A stretch of DNA of 64,000 bases from Pseudomonas sp. SJZ074 (GCF_007828215.1 NZ_VIUE01000011.1:1-64000); one strand, 5' to 3'. Shown: positions 17,810 through 27,842, counted from the stretch's first letter. The notes: a model not told the origin generated them from the letters alone. Numbers and translations: made by a program.

Positions 17810-18781
17810 ATGTTGCTGCGCTTGCCTGCCGTCGCCCGCTGCCTGTCTCTTGCCGCCCTGTGTGCGGCGGGGCCCGTTGCTGCACTGGAGCTGCCTCTGC
17901 CGCCGCCGGGCGAGGACATCGTTGGTCAGGTGCAGGTGATCAAGGCCAAATACGAAGACACCTTCGCCGACCTGGGCACGACCTATGACCTGGGTTACAC
18001 CGAGATGGTCGCCGCCAACCCGGGCGTCGACCCCTGGTTGCCCGGAGCTGGCACGGAGATTGTACTGCCAACGCGTTTCATCCTGCCGCCAGGTCCGCGC
18101 GAAGGCATCGTGATCAACCTTGCCGAATACCGCCTCTACTACTTCCCCAAGGGCAAGAACGTGGTCTATACCTTCCCGTTGGGAATCGGTCGTGAAGGTT
18201 GGGGCTCGCCCATCGCCCACACGAGCATTACTGCCAAGACGCCGAACCCGACCTGGACCCCGCCGGCGTCGATCAGGGCCGAACACGCCGCCGACGGGGA
18301 CCCGTTGCCCAGCGTGGTGCCGGCGGGACCCGATAATCCGCTGGGGCCATTCAAGTTCACCCTGGGCACCCCGGGCTATCTGATCCATGGCTCGAACAAG
18401 AAATTTGGTATCGGTATGCGCACCAGCCACGGTTGCTTCCGGATGTTCAACAACAATGTCCTGGAAATGGCCGGTATGGTGCCAGTGGGCACGTCGGTAC
18501 GGATCATCAACGACCCTTACAAGCTGGGCTTGAGCGGCGGCAAGGTTTATCTGGAAGCCCATACGCCGTTGGATGACAAGGGCAACCCATCGGTGGTGGA
18601 CAAGCACACCGCGGTGATCAACGCGATGCTCAAGCGTGAAGACATCACCAGCAACCTGCGCATGGACTGGAACGTAGTGCGTGACGTGGTGGCCGCCGAA
18701 GATGGCCTGCCGGTCGAGATCGCCGTCCCGAATGCTTCGGCGCCGATGGTCTCGAGCGCACCGATCGACCTGCAGCAGTAA
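17810..18781 (+). CDS. L,D-transpeptidase, YkuD family
   Basis: This exported enzyme (323 residues) links peptidoglycan stems to each other or to an outer-membrane lipoprotein. A signal peptide ends near the AALELPLP segment. A LysM-like stretch (about residues 45-80, YDLGYTEMVAANPGVDPW) precedes the catalytic domain, whose active site reads HGSNKKFGIGMRTSHGCFRM with the nucleophilic Cys in SHGCFRM. An ATG at 17801 is also possible, but only 17810 leaves normal spacing to GAAGG. A terminator follows at 18795. The next gene, convergent, is oprI, the lipoprotein such enzymes may anchor. Confidence 0.92.
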   Translation: MLLRLPAVARCLSLAALCAAGPVAALELPLPPPGEDIVGQVQVIKAKYEDTFADLGTTYDLGYTEMVAANPGVDPWLPGAGTEIVLPTRFILPPGPREGIVINLAEYRLYYFPKGKNVVYTFPLGIGREGWGSPIAHTSITAKTPNPTWTPPASIRAEHAADGDPLPSVVPAGPDNPLGPFKFTLGTPGYLIHGSNKKFGIGMRTSHGCFRMFNNNVLEMAGMVPVGTSVRIINDPYKLGLSGGKVYLEAHTPLDDKGNPSVVDKHTAVINAMLKREDITSNLRMDWNVVRDVVAAEDGLPVEIAVPNASAPMVSSAPIDLQQ

Positions 18782-18794
18782 GGTCCTGTTTCGA

Positions 18795-18828
18795 CCCGCC
18801 GGCGTCTTGCGATGCCGGCGGGTTTTTT
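18795..18828 (+). terminator. Terminator of the L,D-transpeptidase gene
   Basis: CCCGCCGGC (18795-18803) pairs with GCCGGCGGG (18814-18822), followed by six Ts, 14 bases after the stop codon. Confidence 0.9.
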
Positions 18829-18852
18829 ATTGCCTGGGGGAAAACACCGGGC

Positions 18853-18885
18853 AATAAAAAAGCCGACCCAAGAAATGGATCGGCT
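18853..18885 (-). terminator. Terminator of oprI
   Basis: On the minus strand AGCCGATCC pairs with GGGTCGGCT (one G-U pair), followed by a run of Ts. It lies about 20 bases after the oprI stop. Confidence 0.9.
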
Positions 18886-18907
18886 CGATAACAATCCCGG
18901 AGGACTA

Positions 18908-19159
18908 TTACTTGCGGCTAGCTTTTTCCAGCATGCGCAGAGCACGCTCGTTAGCTTCGTCAGCAGTCTGTTGTGCTTTTTGAGCAGCAGCCAGAGCTTC
19001 ATCAGCTTTACGGTAGGCTTCGTCTGCACGAGCCTGGGCGCGAGCTGCTGCGTCTTCGGTAGCAGTCAGACGTGCTTCGGTTTCTTTCGATGCGCTGCTG
19101 CAACCGGTAGCCAGAACTGCGGCCAGGGCCAGAGCAGAGAATTTCAGAACGTTGTTCAT
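18908..19159 (-). CDS. oprI: Major outer-membrane lipoprotein OprI
   Basis: This 83-residue murein lipoprotein tethers the outer membrane to peptidoglycan. The signal peptide ends in the lipobox LATGC, placing the lipidated Cys near residue 19. The mature part is an alanine-rich heptad coiled coil ([20 protein letters not shown]) ending in KASRK, whose terminal Lys is the peptidoglycan attachment point in the Lpp family. The ATG at 19159 follows AAGGGGAA. The length equals that of P. aeruginosa OprI. A hairpin lies in its leader. Confidence 0.96.
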
Positions 19160-19196
19160 CGTGTTCCCCTTCAAGGACTTTCTATTTAGTGACTGT

Positions 19197-19213
19197 CTCC
19201 TCAGAGTGAGGAG
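19197..19213 (-). promoter_or_regulatory. Hairpin in the oprI 5' leader
   Basis: CTCCTC (19197-19202) and GAGGAG (19208-19213) are perfect inverted repeats with a 5-base loop, 38 bases upstream of the oprI start. It lies just inside the predicted transcript start and may protect this highly abundant mRNA from decay. Confidence 0.6.
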
Positions 19214-19226
19214 TTAGCCGGCGTAC

Positions 19227-19254
19227 ATACTACCCATTACTTGTAGTAAGTAAA
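19227..19254 (-). promoter_or_regulatory. Predicted sigma-70 promoter of oprI
   Basis: On the minus strand, TTTACT (19249-19254) and TAGTAT (19227-19232) form -35 and -10 boxes with 16-base spacing, upstream of the leader hairpin. The rest of the interval to 19792 (about 540 bases) shows no gene I can support. Confidence 0.55.
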
Positions 19255-19792
19255 CTGACGTAGCGCAAGAAGCAAAAAAATTGTAGGCGGTGATTCTTTT
19301 TCGAGCAACTTTTCTTGCTGTTGTTTAAAAAATATACAGCGCCAAGCCCTTGAATGGAGCGTGCCCGTGCACAAAAGTTCCGCTGGCGAGAGGAACTCTT
19401 GCGGGGGCGCTAAAGTCGCTGTTTATTGATTCGGCTACACTTTTGTTCATTTTTTGCGCAGTGTCCCGGGCATCTTTATTGGCAGGGCCGGTGACTTTAA
19501 CTACGCACGCTCGTCTCAAGACTCAACAACTGGCGATGTTCAGCTATTGCGCCTTCGCTGACTTCAGCGCAACGCTGGCGTTCAAGTCGCTAAATCCGAC
19601 GAGGCTACCTCCAATGACAGGTGTGCCTTGAGCATTTGCGTCATTGGTGCTTACTATTCACGACGTGCTCGGGTTTGAGTGATTGATTTTTTGCGCTCGG
19701 TGACCGGACAGGCACGGGGTGGCGTAGATGTTCCTTCGCCGGAAAAACATCGGTAAGGTAGGGGTCAGCATTCAGACCCGCGAGGAGTAGTG

Positions 19793-20074
19793 ATGAGCGA
19801 GGCGTTGTCCATCCACCATGACCAGGCTGGTCATCAGTTCGAGACCACTGTGGACGGTCATCGTGCCTATCTGACCTATATGGACCTGGGAAAACAGACC
19901 CTGGATATCTATCGGACGTTCGTGCCCAACGCCCTGCGTGGCAGGGGGATTGCGGCGGCACTGACTGAAAAGGCGCTGCAGTACGCCGAAGACATGGGCT
20001 ACACGGTGATCCCGTCCTGTTCCTACGTGGAGCGCTACATGGAGCGTCACCAGCGGCACGCGGCGAAGCTCTGA
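19793..20074 (+). CDS. GNAT-fold N-acetyltransferase, YjdJ/COG2388 type
   Basis: This 93-residue minimal GNAT protein contains YRTFVPNALRGRGIAAALTEKAL, which includes the acetyl-CoA-binding R-G-x-G-I/A motif, and VIPSCSYVERYMERH at the C terminus, a hallmark of this short subfamily. The substrate is unknown. GAGGAG precedes the ATG at 19793. A bidirectional terminator shared with the DAHP synthase gene follows. Confidence 0.85.
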   Translation: MSEALSIHHDQAGHQFETTVDGHRAYLTYMDLGKQTLDIYRTFVPNALRGRGIAAALTEKALQYAEDMGYTVIPSCSYVERYMERHQRHAAKL

Positions 20075-20092
20075 GACAACGGATCCCACAAT

Positions 20093-20127
20093 AAAAAACG
20101 CCGGGTTTGAAAGCCCGGCGTTTTTTT
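20093..20127. terminator. Bidirectional terminator between acetyltransferase and aroG-type gene
   Basis: CGCCGGG (20099-20105) pairs with CCCGGCG (20114-20120), flanked by A6 on the left and T7 on the right, so it can end both converging transcripts. Confidence 0.92.
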
Positions 20128-20148
20128 ATTGTGCGGCGAAATGATCGA

Positions 20149-21225
20149 TCAGCTGCGCTGACGCTTTGGCAGCACGTCCTTGAGTTTGGCGTGCATGCTG
20201 CGCAGGGTGTTCTCGGTCGCGCTCCAGTCGATGCAGGCATCGGTGATGGAGACGCCGTACTGCAAGTCGGCGAGGTCTTTCGGGATCGCCTGGCAGCCCC
20301 AGTTCAGGTGGCTCTCGACCATCAGGCCGATAATCGACTGGTTGCCTTCCAGGATCTGGTTGGCCACGTTCTCCATCACCAGGGGTTGCAGTGCCGGGTC
20401 CTTGTTGGAGTTGGCGTGGCTGCAGTCGACCATGATGTTCGGCTTGATCTTCGCCTTGTTCAGCGCCTGTTCGCACAGGGCGACACTGACCGAGTCGTAG
20501 TTGGGCTTGCCGTTGCCACCGCGCAGCACCACGTGACCGTAGGCATTGCCCTTGGTAGTGACGATCGAAACGCCGCCTTCCTGGTTGATGCCAAGGAAGC
20601 GGTGAGGGCTGGAAACCGATTGCAGGGCGTTGATGGCAACGGTGAGGCCGCCGTCGGTGCCGTTCTTGAAGCCCACGGCCGAAGACAGGCCGGAGGCCAT
20701 CTCACGGTGGGTCTGGGATTCGGTGGTGCGCGCGCCGATGGCGGACCAACTGATCAGGTCTTGCAGGTATTGCGGGGAGATCGGGTCCAGGGCTTCGGTC
20801 GCGGTGGGCAGGCCCATTTCGGCCAGGTCCAGCAGCAGTTGGCGACCGATGTGCAAGCCATCCTGGATCTTGAACGAGTCGTCCAGGTACGGATCGTTGA
20901 TCAGGCCTTTCCAGCCGACGGTGGTCCGGGGTTTCTCGAAATACACCCGCATGACCAGGTACAGCGTGTCGGAAACTTCCGCCGCCAGCACTTTCAGGCG
21001 CTCGGCGTATTCGTGGGCGGCCTTGATGTCATGGATCGAGCAGGGCCCGATGACCACGAACAGGCGGTGGTCGGTGCCGTCGAGAATGTTGCGGATGACT
21101 TCCCGCCCCTTGGTCACGGTGCGCAGGGCAGCGTCGCTCAGGGGGATATCGCGCTTGAGCTGGTCAGGCGTGATGAGGGTCTCGTTGGAGGCGACGTTAA
21201 GGTCATTGATCGGTAAATCAGCCAT
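20149..21225 (-). CDS. Class I DAHP synthase (AroF/AroG type)
   Basis: This 358-residue enzyme condenses phosphoenolpyruvate and erythrose 4-phosphate to DAHP, the first step of the shikimate pathway. Family motifs include VIGPCSIHD, MRVYFEKPRTTVGWKGLI, GNGKPNYDSV and IMVDCSHANS. The length is that of the feedback-inhibited I-alpha enzymes. The allosteric amino acid (Phe, Tyr or Trp) cannot be told from sequence by eye. A second, unrelated class II DAHP synthase is encoded at 33649-34998. Confidence 0.94.
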   Translation of the reverse strand: MADLPINDLNVASNETLITPDQLKRDIPLSDAALRTVTKGREVIRNILDGTDHRLFVVIGPCSIHDIKAAHEYAERLKVLAAEVSDTLYLVMRVYFEKPRTTVGWKGLINDPYLDDSFKIQDGLHIGRQLLLDLAEMGLPTATEALDPISPQYLQDLISWSAIGARTTESQTHREMASGLSSAVGFKNGTDGGLTVAINALQSVSSPHRFLGINQEGGVSIVTTKGNAYGHVVLRGGNGKPNYDSVSVALCEQALNKAKIKPNIMVDCSHANSNKDPALQPLVMENVANQILEGNQSIIGLMVESHLNWGCQAIPKDLADLQYGVSITDACIDWSATENTLRSMHAKLKDVLPKRQRS

Positions 21226-21380
21226 CGTGTTACTCGTCAGGTCACGGGTGCCGGCCGCCAGCGATCCCCGCGCGGCGGTGCACAGCGGATTTAAGCGCGT
21301 CGGGGAGCCGAACCTTAGCGCGTTACGAGGCTGCTCGACAATGGGCAGGGGCTGGTTTCAAGGGGATTTATCCCAGCTTT

Positions 21381-21468
21381 TGTGGGCGCAAGGCTTGCCC
21401 GCGATGAAGGTGCCTCGGTTCCAAGGTAAACCGCGTAGACTTTATCGCGGGCAAGCCTTGCTCCCACA
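21381..21468. repeat. REP inverted pair (GTGGGmGCAAGGCTTGCCCGCGAT type)
   Basis: Arms at 21381-21405 and 21444-21468 are near-perfect reverse complements of the Pseudomonas REP core GCAAGGCTTGCCCGCGAT. They sit in the divergent intergenic region between the class I DAHP synthase gene and the ketopantoate reductase-like gene. Confidence 0.9.
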
Positions 21469-21491
21469 GCTTTACAAGAGGAGTCGCAAAG

Positions 21492-22445
21492 ATGCAGGCA
21501 GGCGTAAAACCCCGGATCGGGATGATCGGTACCGGAGCCATCGGTGGGTTCTATGGGGTCATGCTGGCGCGTGCCGGCTTTGATGTGCACTTTTTATTGC
21601 GCAGCGAATTCGCTGCGGTGGCCGAGCACGGCTTGCGTATCGACAGCGCGGTCCACGGGTCCTTGAACCTGAATCCGGTCCAGGCGTATCGCAGCGCGGC
21701 GGACATGCCGCGCTGCGACTGGCTGCTGGTCGGTGCCAAGACCACCAGCAATGCCGACCTCGCTCCGGCCATCGTCCAGGCAGCGGCTGACGGTGCGAAG
21801 GTCGTGTTGCTGCAGAACGGCCTCGATGTCGAAGAGGCGCTACGTCCCTTGCTGCCAGAGTCGATGCATCTGCTGGGTGGCTTGTGCCTGATCTGCGTAC
21901 ACCGTGCCAGCCCGGGCATCATCGCCCACCAGGCCCTTGGCTCGGTCAACATCGGCTATCACAGCGGCCCATCTCACGACCAGGCTGAACGCATGACGGT
22001 TGTCGAGGCGGCGGCAGGGCTGTTCCGGGCCGCCGGTGTCGAGGCTCAGGCAATGCCCGACCTGCAACAGGCACGCTGGCAGAAATTGGTGTGGAACGTG
22101 CCCTATAACGGTCTTTCGGTGCTGTTGGGGGCCAGCACCACGCCGCTGATGGCCGACGATCACAGCCGTGGGCTGATTCAGGCGCTGATGGCCGAAGTGG
22201 TGCGCGGCGCCCGGGCCTGCGGTCATCATATTGCATCGGACTACGCCGGGTATTTGTTCGCGATGACCGAAAAGATGTCCGATTACTGGCCGAGCATGTA
22301 TCACGACTATTCCCACAAACGCGTGCTGGAACTGGATGCAATCTACGGCCGGCCATTGGCGTCGGCGAAAGCGGCGGGGTGTGAACTACCGAAAATCGAG
22401 GCCTTGTACCAGGCGTTGGCGTTCATGGATCGGCGCAACCGCTGA
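21492..22445 (+). CDS. 2-dehydropantoate 2-reductase family protein (PanE/ApbA-like)
   Basis: This 317-residue NAD(P)H-dependent reductase is similar to PanE, which reduces ketopantoate to pantoate for coenzyme A synthesis. The Rossmann motif GTGAIGGFYG lies at residues 11-20. WLLVGAKTT, VLLQNGLDVEE and the helix WQKLVWNVPYNGLSVLLG follow the family pattern. Pseudomonas carries several such paralogues, so pantothenate synthesis is not certain. AAGAGGAG precedes the ATG. The 5'-nucleotidase gene starts 20 bases downstream. Confidence 0.88.
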   Translation: MQAGVKPRIGMIGTGAIGGFYGVMLARAGFDVHFLLRSEFAAVAEHGLRIDSAVHGSLNLNPVQAYRSAADMPRCDWLLVGAKTTSNADLAPAIVQAAADGAKVVLLQNGLDVEEALRPLLPESMHLLGGLCLICVHRASPGIIAHQALGSVNIGYHSGPSHDQAERMTVVEAAAGLFRAAGVEAQAMPDLQQARWQKLVWNVPYNGLSVLLGASTTPLMADDHSRGLIQALMAEVVRGARACGHHIASDYAGYLFAMTEKMSDYWPSMYHDYSHKRVLELDAIYGRPLASAKAAGCELPKIEALYQALAFMDRRNR

Positions 22446-22465
22446 ACAGGTGAAGGGGGAGCGAC

Positions 22466-23371
22466 ATGGCAAGCAACATCGATGACAAACTGGTGCTGGC
22501 GATTTCGTCGCGGGCGCTGTTCGATCTGAGCGAAAGCCACAAGGTTTATCTGTCGAGCGGCGTCGAGGCCTATCGGCAATACCAGATCGAACATGAAGAC
22601 GAAGTCCTCGAACCTGGCGATGCGTTCGCCCTCGTGCAGAAGTTGTTGAGCCTCAACCAGTACCTGGGGCGTGCCCGGGTCGAGGTGATCCTGGTGTCAC
22701 GCAACAGCGCCGACACGGGCCTGCGGGTGTTCAACTCGATTCACCACTATGGCTTGGCGATCTCCCGCGCCGCGTTCGTCGGCGGGCGCAGTCCTTATCC
22801 TTACCTCAAGGCGTTCGGCTGTGATCTTTTCCTGTCCACCCATGCCGAGGATGTACGCAATGCCCTCGATGCCGGCTTTGCTGCGGCCACCATCCTCTCG
22901 GGCGGTGCCAGCCGCGCCGCCAGTGAGGAACTGCGTATTGCCTTCGACGGCGATGCGGTGCTGTTCTCCGATGAGTCGGAGCGCATCTATCAGACCGGTG
23001 GTCTCGAAGCGTTCCAGGCCAGCGAACGGCAGTCGGCCCGCGAGCCGTTGCGAGGCGGGCCGTTCAAGGGCTTCCTGGCGGCGCTCAATGCCCTGCAACG
23101 GGAGTTCCCGGAGGATGTCTGCCCGATCCGCACGGCGCTGGTCACCGCCCGTTCGGCTCCGGCCCACGAGCGGGTTATCCGGACCTTGCGCGAGTGGGAC
23201 ATCCGTCTGGACGAATCGCTGTTTCTCGGTGGCCTGACCAAGTCTGCGTTCCTCGAAGCCTTTGCTGCCGACGTGTTTTTCGACGATCAGACGGGCCACT
23301 GCGAACTGGCTCGCGAGGTGGTCGCCACCGGCCACGTGCCCCACGGCATCAGTAACGAAGTGAAGCCCTGA
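22466..23371 (+). CDS. 5'-nucleotidase, cytosolic NT5C1-like
   Basis: This 301-residue protein matches the bacterial relatives of cytosolic 5'-nucleotidase I, which dephosphorylate nucleoside monophosphates. Visible blocks are LVLAISSRALFDL near the N terminus, EVILVSRNSADTGLRVFNSI, FLSTHAEDVRNAL and ADVFFDDQTGHCE near the C terminus, where paired acidic residues bind Mg. The first motif has Ser-Ser where HAD phosphatases usually have DxD, a known feature of this subfamily as I remember it. It is probably co-transcribed with the preceding reductase. Confidence 0.85.
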   Translation: MASNIDDKLVLAISSRALFDLSESHKVYLSSGVEAYRQYQIEHEDEVLEPGDAFALVQKLLSLNQYLGRARVEVILVSRNSADTGLRVFNSIHHYGLAISRAAFVGGRSPYPYLKAFGCDLFLSTHAEDVRNALDAGFAAATILSGGASRAASEELRIAFDGDAVLFSDESERIYQTGGLEAFQASERQSAREPLRGGPFKGFLAALNALQREFPEDVCPIRTALVTARSAPAHERVIRTLREWDIRLDESLFLGGLTKSAFLEAFAADVFFDDQTGHCELAREVVATGHVPHGISNEVKP

Positions 23372-23458
23372 CTGTCCCGTTCTCCGGCGCCCGTCGCACT
23401 CTTCAAGGCACTGCTAAGCTGAATCCATCTCCGCCATTCTGGCACGCGAGGAGGTCAC

Positions 23459-23959
23459 ATGATTCGCTCGATGCTGTACGCCACAGACTTGGGGCTCTAC
23501 GCCCCTTATGTGATGCAGCATGCCTTGGCGTTGGCACGGACGTTTAAAGCCGAGTTGTATGTAGTGCATGCGGTAGAACCGATGGGGCTGTTCGCCGAAT
23601 CGGTGTTACAAAGCTATCTCGACGAGCAGGCGCTGAACGAATTTCATCGACAGGGTCTGAATACGGTGATGGCCAATATCGAACAGCGGGTACTCGACAG
23701 TTTTCGGGAGGAGCTGGGGGAGGGGCAGCAGGATTTGAAGCTGATCAGGTCGGTCAGGGTGTTTCAGGGCGATCCTTCCCAGGTCATTCTCGAACAGGCT
23801 GCGAAACTCTCCGTCGATTTGCTGATCGTAGGCAGTCACTGTCAGGGGGCCAGTGGTGAAACGCCCTTGGGCCGGACCGCCGCCCGGGTTTTGCAGTTGG
23901 CTCGGGTGCCGGTCTATCTGGTGCCGCTGGTGCAGCGTCGGCGCCAGGGAGAAGCTTAA
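23459..23959 (+). CDS. Universal stress protein, UspA family
   Basis: This 166-residue single Usp domain starts MIRSMLYATDLG. It ends with the ATP-binding pattern LLIVGSHCQGASGETPLGRTAARVLQLARVPVYLVP, in the G-x2-G-x9-G(S/T) style. It probably acts in stress tolerance. GAGGAGG lies before the ATG. It stands alone, 109 bases before cysB. Confidence 0.88.
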   Translation: MIRSMLYATDLGLYAPYVMQHALALARTFKAELYVVHAVEPMGLFAESVLQSYLDEQALNEFHRQGLNTVMANIEQRVLDSFREELGEGQQDLKLIRSVRVFQGDPSQVILEQAAKLSVDLLIVGSHCQGASGETPLGRTAARVLQLARVPVYLVPLVQRRRQGEA

Positions 23960-23996
23960 GGTCAAATGATGGCTTTTATAAAAAGTTCTAGATTTC

Positions 23997-24024
23997 TTGC
24001 CACGACCATTCATATAGTTATATA
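23997..24024 (+). promoter_or_regulatory. Predicted sigma-70 promoter of cysB
   Basis: TTGCCA (23997-24002) and TATATA (24019-24024) are spaced by 16 bases, 45 bases upstream of the cysB start. Confidence 0.6.
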
Positions 24025-24059
24025 CCGTCGCTGATGCCCGTGGCGTCCAACTGCTTTGA

Positions 24060-25043
<984 letters not shown>

Positions 25044-25049
25044 TCTTCG

Positions 25050-25532
25050 CTATATCGCCTCGGTGACAGCGAACTGTTGCCGGGCGCCCGCTACGACGAT
25101 CTCCACTTCATCCCCTTCGAACTTACCCAGCAAGCCTCGGCCCAATGGCGAGCGAGGGGTGATGACCGTGATCGGTTGCCCCACCAGCGACACTTTCAAT
25201 CCCGCGGCATCGGGCCCCAGGAACAGCCATTGCTGGCGACCATCTTCATCCTCCAGGCCGACCAGGGTACCGACCTGGATGCCGCGTTGCGCATCATAGG
25301 GCCTGAGGGGCAGGTTCTGGCAGAGGGCGAGGGCCTGGCGGATTTCCTCCACGCGCCTGGCTTGTCCAGCGGCGAGGTAGGACGCTTCGAGGCCCAGGGT
25401 GTCGTATTTGTTCTCGGCGATGTTTTCTTCGTGGGTCGCGGTTTCGTAGGCGGTCTGCGCGGCGCGTTCGGCGATGTCCAGATCGACCTTGAGTTTGTCG
25501 ATGATCAATTGGTGAACGGTTTGTTTGTTCAT
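25050..25532 (-). CDS. GreA/GreB-family protein with altered tip motif
   Basis: This 160-residue protein has a Gre-like layout: an N-terminal coiled coil and a C-terminal FKBP-like domain (ITVITPRSPLGRGLLGKFEGDEVEI). At the coiled-coil tip the canonical GDRSENAEY is replaced by a THEENIAENKYDT segment, so acidic residues remain but in a different pattern. It may bind the RNA polymerase secondary channel with different activity. The ATG at 25532 is 3 bases from the stop of the upstream membrane-protein gene, indicating an operon. Confidence 0.85.
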   Translation of the reverse strand: MNKQTVHQLIIDKLKVDLDIAERAAQTAYETATHEENIAENKYDTLGLEASYLAAGQARRVEEIRQALALCQNLPLRPYDAQRGIQVGTLVGLEDEDGRQQWLFLGPDAAGLKVSLVGQPITVITPRSPLGRGLLGKFEGDEVEIVVAGARQQFAVTEAI

Positions 25533-25534
25533 GA

Positions 25535-25921
25535 TCAGTCGCAGAATTGCAAAACGTTGGCGCGGGTCTTCTCGCTCGGAGCGTTCCGGTCCTGTTCCAG
25601 CCAGAACTGGCATTTGGGGTTGGATTGATTGCGCGGGTTGCTGCGAGCCTGGTCGAGGGCCTGCCGTTGTTCGTTGCGCTGAAGGTTCTGCTGGTACTGT
25701 TCGAACATGGGATTCTGCGGTTCGGGAGGTGGCTGCACGGCCGGCGGTCGCACGAGTTGGTGCACCGCGGCGGCCACCGGGGCGAGTTGTTCGCCCAGGA
25801 AGAATTTAGACAGCAGCCACCCCGTCAGCACAATAGCGAGGAATCCCAGCCACAGGCCCAGGGCGATGCTGATGGTCAGTTGCAAAGCGGTGAGACGCGG
25901 GGCGGGTGGGTGATCAGGCAT
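25535..25921 (-). CDS. Hypothetical single-span membrane protein
   Basis: This 128-residue protein has one transmembrane helix at about residues 15-40 (LTISIALGLWLGFLAIVLTG). It is followed by a Pro/Gln/Asn-rich segment (PPAVQPPPEPQNP) and a C-terminal tail with two cysteines. I do not recognise a family. It is directly upstream of, and coupled to, the Gre-like gene. Confidence 0.7.
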   Translation of the reverse strand: MPDHPPAPRLTALQLTISIALGLWLGFLAIVLTGWLLSKFFLGEQLAPVAAAVHQLVRPPAVQPPPEPQNPMFEQYQQNLQRNEQRQALDQARSNPRNQSNPKCQFWLEQDRNAPSEKTRANVLQFCD

Positions 25922-26042
25922 GGCTGCTTCCTGGCAGGGACACGGGTAGGCAGTGATTGTCGCATGAAGATTAATCGCCGTCGGCTCTTCTGCATCATCG
26001 GTTTATTCGGGACAATCGAAGCTTTGCCACAGGGAATCGGGA

Positions 26043-27176
26043 ATGACCGTGCGTTGGGATATTTTTTGCACCGTCGTCGATAACTTTGGCGACATCGGCG
26101 TCACCTGGCGCCTGGCCCGGCAATTGGTGGCCGAACACCAATGCGCGGTTCGGCTATGGGTCGATGACCTGCGAGCCTTCGAACGGCTCTGCCCGGAAAT
26201 CGACGTTGCGCTGGCCGAGCAATGGCAACAAGGCGTAGATGTACGCCATTGGCCCAAGGACTGGCCGGGCGCCGACGCCGCCGATGTGGTGATCGCTGCG
26301 TTTGCCTGCCAGTTGCCGGGCGCCTATATGGACGCAATGGCGGAGCGCCAGACCACGCCGCTGTGGATGAACCTGGACTACCTGAGCGCCGAGGACTGGG
26401 TCATCGGCTGCCACGGGTTGCCGTCGGTCAAATACAGGCATGTCCAGAAGTATTTCTTTTTCCCCGGCTTTCGCGAGGGGACCGGCGGCTTGCTGCGTGA
26501 GTCTGGATTGCTGGAGCGGTGCCGGCAGTTCCAACAGGACGTCGCGGCGCAACAGACGTTCCTGCAAGGATTGGGCGTCGAGCGGGCAGCGGATGCGCAG
26601 CTGATTTCGCTGTTTGCCTACGAAAATGCCGGCCTGGCCAGCTGGTTCGATGCGATGGCCGGCGATGCCCGGCCGTCCCATGTGCTGGTTCCCGAAGGGC
26701 GGGTGCTGGGGGATGTCGAGCGTTGGCTCGGGATTGCCGACCTCAAGGTCGGTGCGTTGCATCGACGCGGAGCTCTGACGGTACAGGTGCTGCCGTTCGT
26801 CAGACAGGATCAGTACGATCAGTTGCTCTGGTGCTGCGATTTCAATGCCGTGCGGGGCGAAGACTCTTTCGTGCGCGCGCAATGGGCGGGTCGACCTTTC
26901 CTCTGGCATATCTACCAGCAGGAAGAAGACGTTCATCTGGAAAAACTCGACGCATTCCTCAGGCTTTACACCCAGGGGCTTCCTGGGCCGGCCGAAAAAG
27001 CGATGAGCGGTCTCTGGCGGGCGTGGAATGCCGGCCAAGACATGTCCCAACACTGGAAAACCACCTGCGAGCAGCAGCCGAAGCTGGCTGAACATGCCCG
27101 TGCGTGGTGCCTGGAACAGGCTTCGCGACCCGATCTTGCCGCGGCGCTGGTGAAGTTTTATGGAAATTGGATATGA
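26043..27176 (+). CDS. earP: EF-P arginine rhamnosyltransferase EarP
   Basis: This 377-residue GT-B glycosyltransferase transfers rhamnose from dTDP-rhamnose to Arg32 of EF-P, which activates it for rescue of ribosomes stalled at polyproline. The start WDIFCTVVDNFGDIGVTWRL contains the conserved aspartates of the acceptor pocket (D-N-F-G-D-I-G). The C-terminal region VRGEDSFVRAQWAGRPFLWHIYQQ forms the nucleotide-sugar site. The efp gene lies 48 bases downstream on the same strand, the classic EarP-EF-P pairing. Confidence 0.96.
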   Translation: MTVRWDIFCTVVDNFGDIGVTWRLARQLVAEHQCAVRLWVDDLRAFERLCPEIDVALAEQWQQGVDVRHWPKDWPGADAADVVIAAFACQLPGAYMDAMAERQTTPLWMNLDYLSAEDWVIGCHGLPSVKYRHVQKYFFFPGFREGTGGLLRESGLLERCRQFQQDVAAQQTFLQGLGVERAADAQLISLFAYENAGLASWFDAMAGDARPSHVLVPEGRVLGDVERWLGIADLKVGALHRRGALTVQVLPFVRQDQYDQLLWCCDFNAVRGEDSFVRAQWAGRPFLWHIYQQEEDVHLEKLDAFLRLYTQGLPGPAEKAMSGLWRAWNAGQDMSQHWKTTCEQQPKLAEHARAWCLEQASRPDLAAALVKFYGNWI

Positions 27177-27224
27177 TACGCGGCCTAGATTTTTGTCACT
27201 CCCATCCAAATTCGGATATTCGCA

Positions 27225-27794
27225 ATGAAAACTGGTAAAGAACTCAAACCCGGTACCGTGATTCGTATCGACAACGATCCTTGGCTGGTTCAGAAAGCTG
27301 AATTCACCAAGTCGGGTCGTAACAGCGCGATCATGAAGACCAAGCTGAAGAACCTGCTGACCGGTTACAAGACCGAAACCGTTTACGGTGCGGACGACAA
27401 ACTGGACGACGTGATCCTCGACCGCAAGGAAGCGACCCTGTCCTTCATCAGCGGCGACTCCTACACGTTCATGGACACCACTGACTACACCATGTACGAG
27501 CTGAACGCTGAAGACATCGAAAGCGTTCTGCCATTCGTGGAAGAAGGCATGACCGACGTCTGCGAAGCCGTATTCTTCGAAGGCCGTCTGGTTTCCGTAG
27601 AACTGCCGACCACCATCGTGCGTCAGGTTGACTATACCGAAGGTTCCGCCCGCGGCGACACTTCCGGCAAGGTGATGAAGCCTGCCAAACTGAAGAACGG
27701 TACCGAGCTGTCGGTTGCTGACTTCATCGAAATCGGCGACATGATCGAGATCGATACCCGCGAAGGCGGTTCCTACAAAGGCCGCGCTAAATAA
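27225..27794 (+). CDS. efp: Translation elongation factor P
   Basis: This 189-residue elongation factor promotes peptide bond formation at proline stretches. The tip loop reads KSGRNSA, with Arg32 as the modified residue; this belongs to the rhamnosylated (EarP) branch rather than the lysine branch of E. coli. The C-terminal OB domain ends [19 protein letters not shown]. No strong Shine-Dalgarno is seen, although the product must be abundant. A strong terminator follows. Confidence 0.97.
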   Translation: MKTGKELKPGTVIRIDNDPWLVQKAEFTKSGRNSAIMKTKLKNLLTGYKTETVYGADDKLDDVILDRKEATLSFISGDSYTFMDTTDYTMYELNAEDIESVLPFVEEGMTDVCEAVFFEGRLVSVELPTTIVRQVDYTEGSARGDTSGKVMKPAKLKNGTELSVADFIEIGDMIEIDTREGGSYKGRAK

Positions 27795-27811
27795 GCGAAG
27801 TCTAGTGTGTG

Positions 27812-27842
27812 AAAAAGCCCGACCATTGAGTCGGGCTTTTTC
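27812..27842 (+). terminator. Terminator of efp
   Basis: GAAAAAGCCCGA pairs with TCGGGCTTTTTC around a short loop. It can also act for the converging esterase transcript. Confidence 0.9.
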
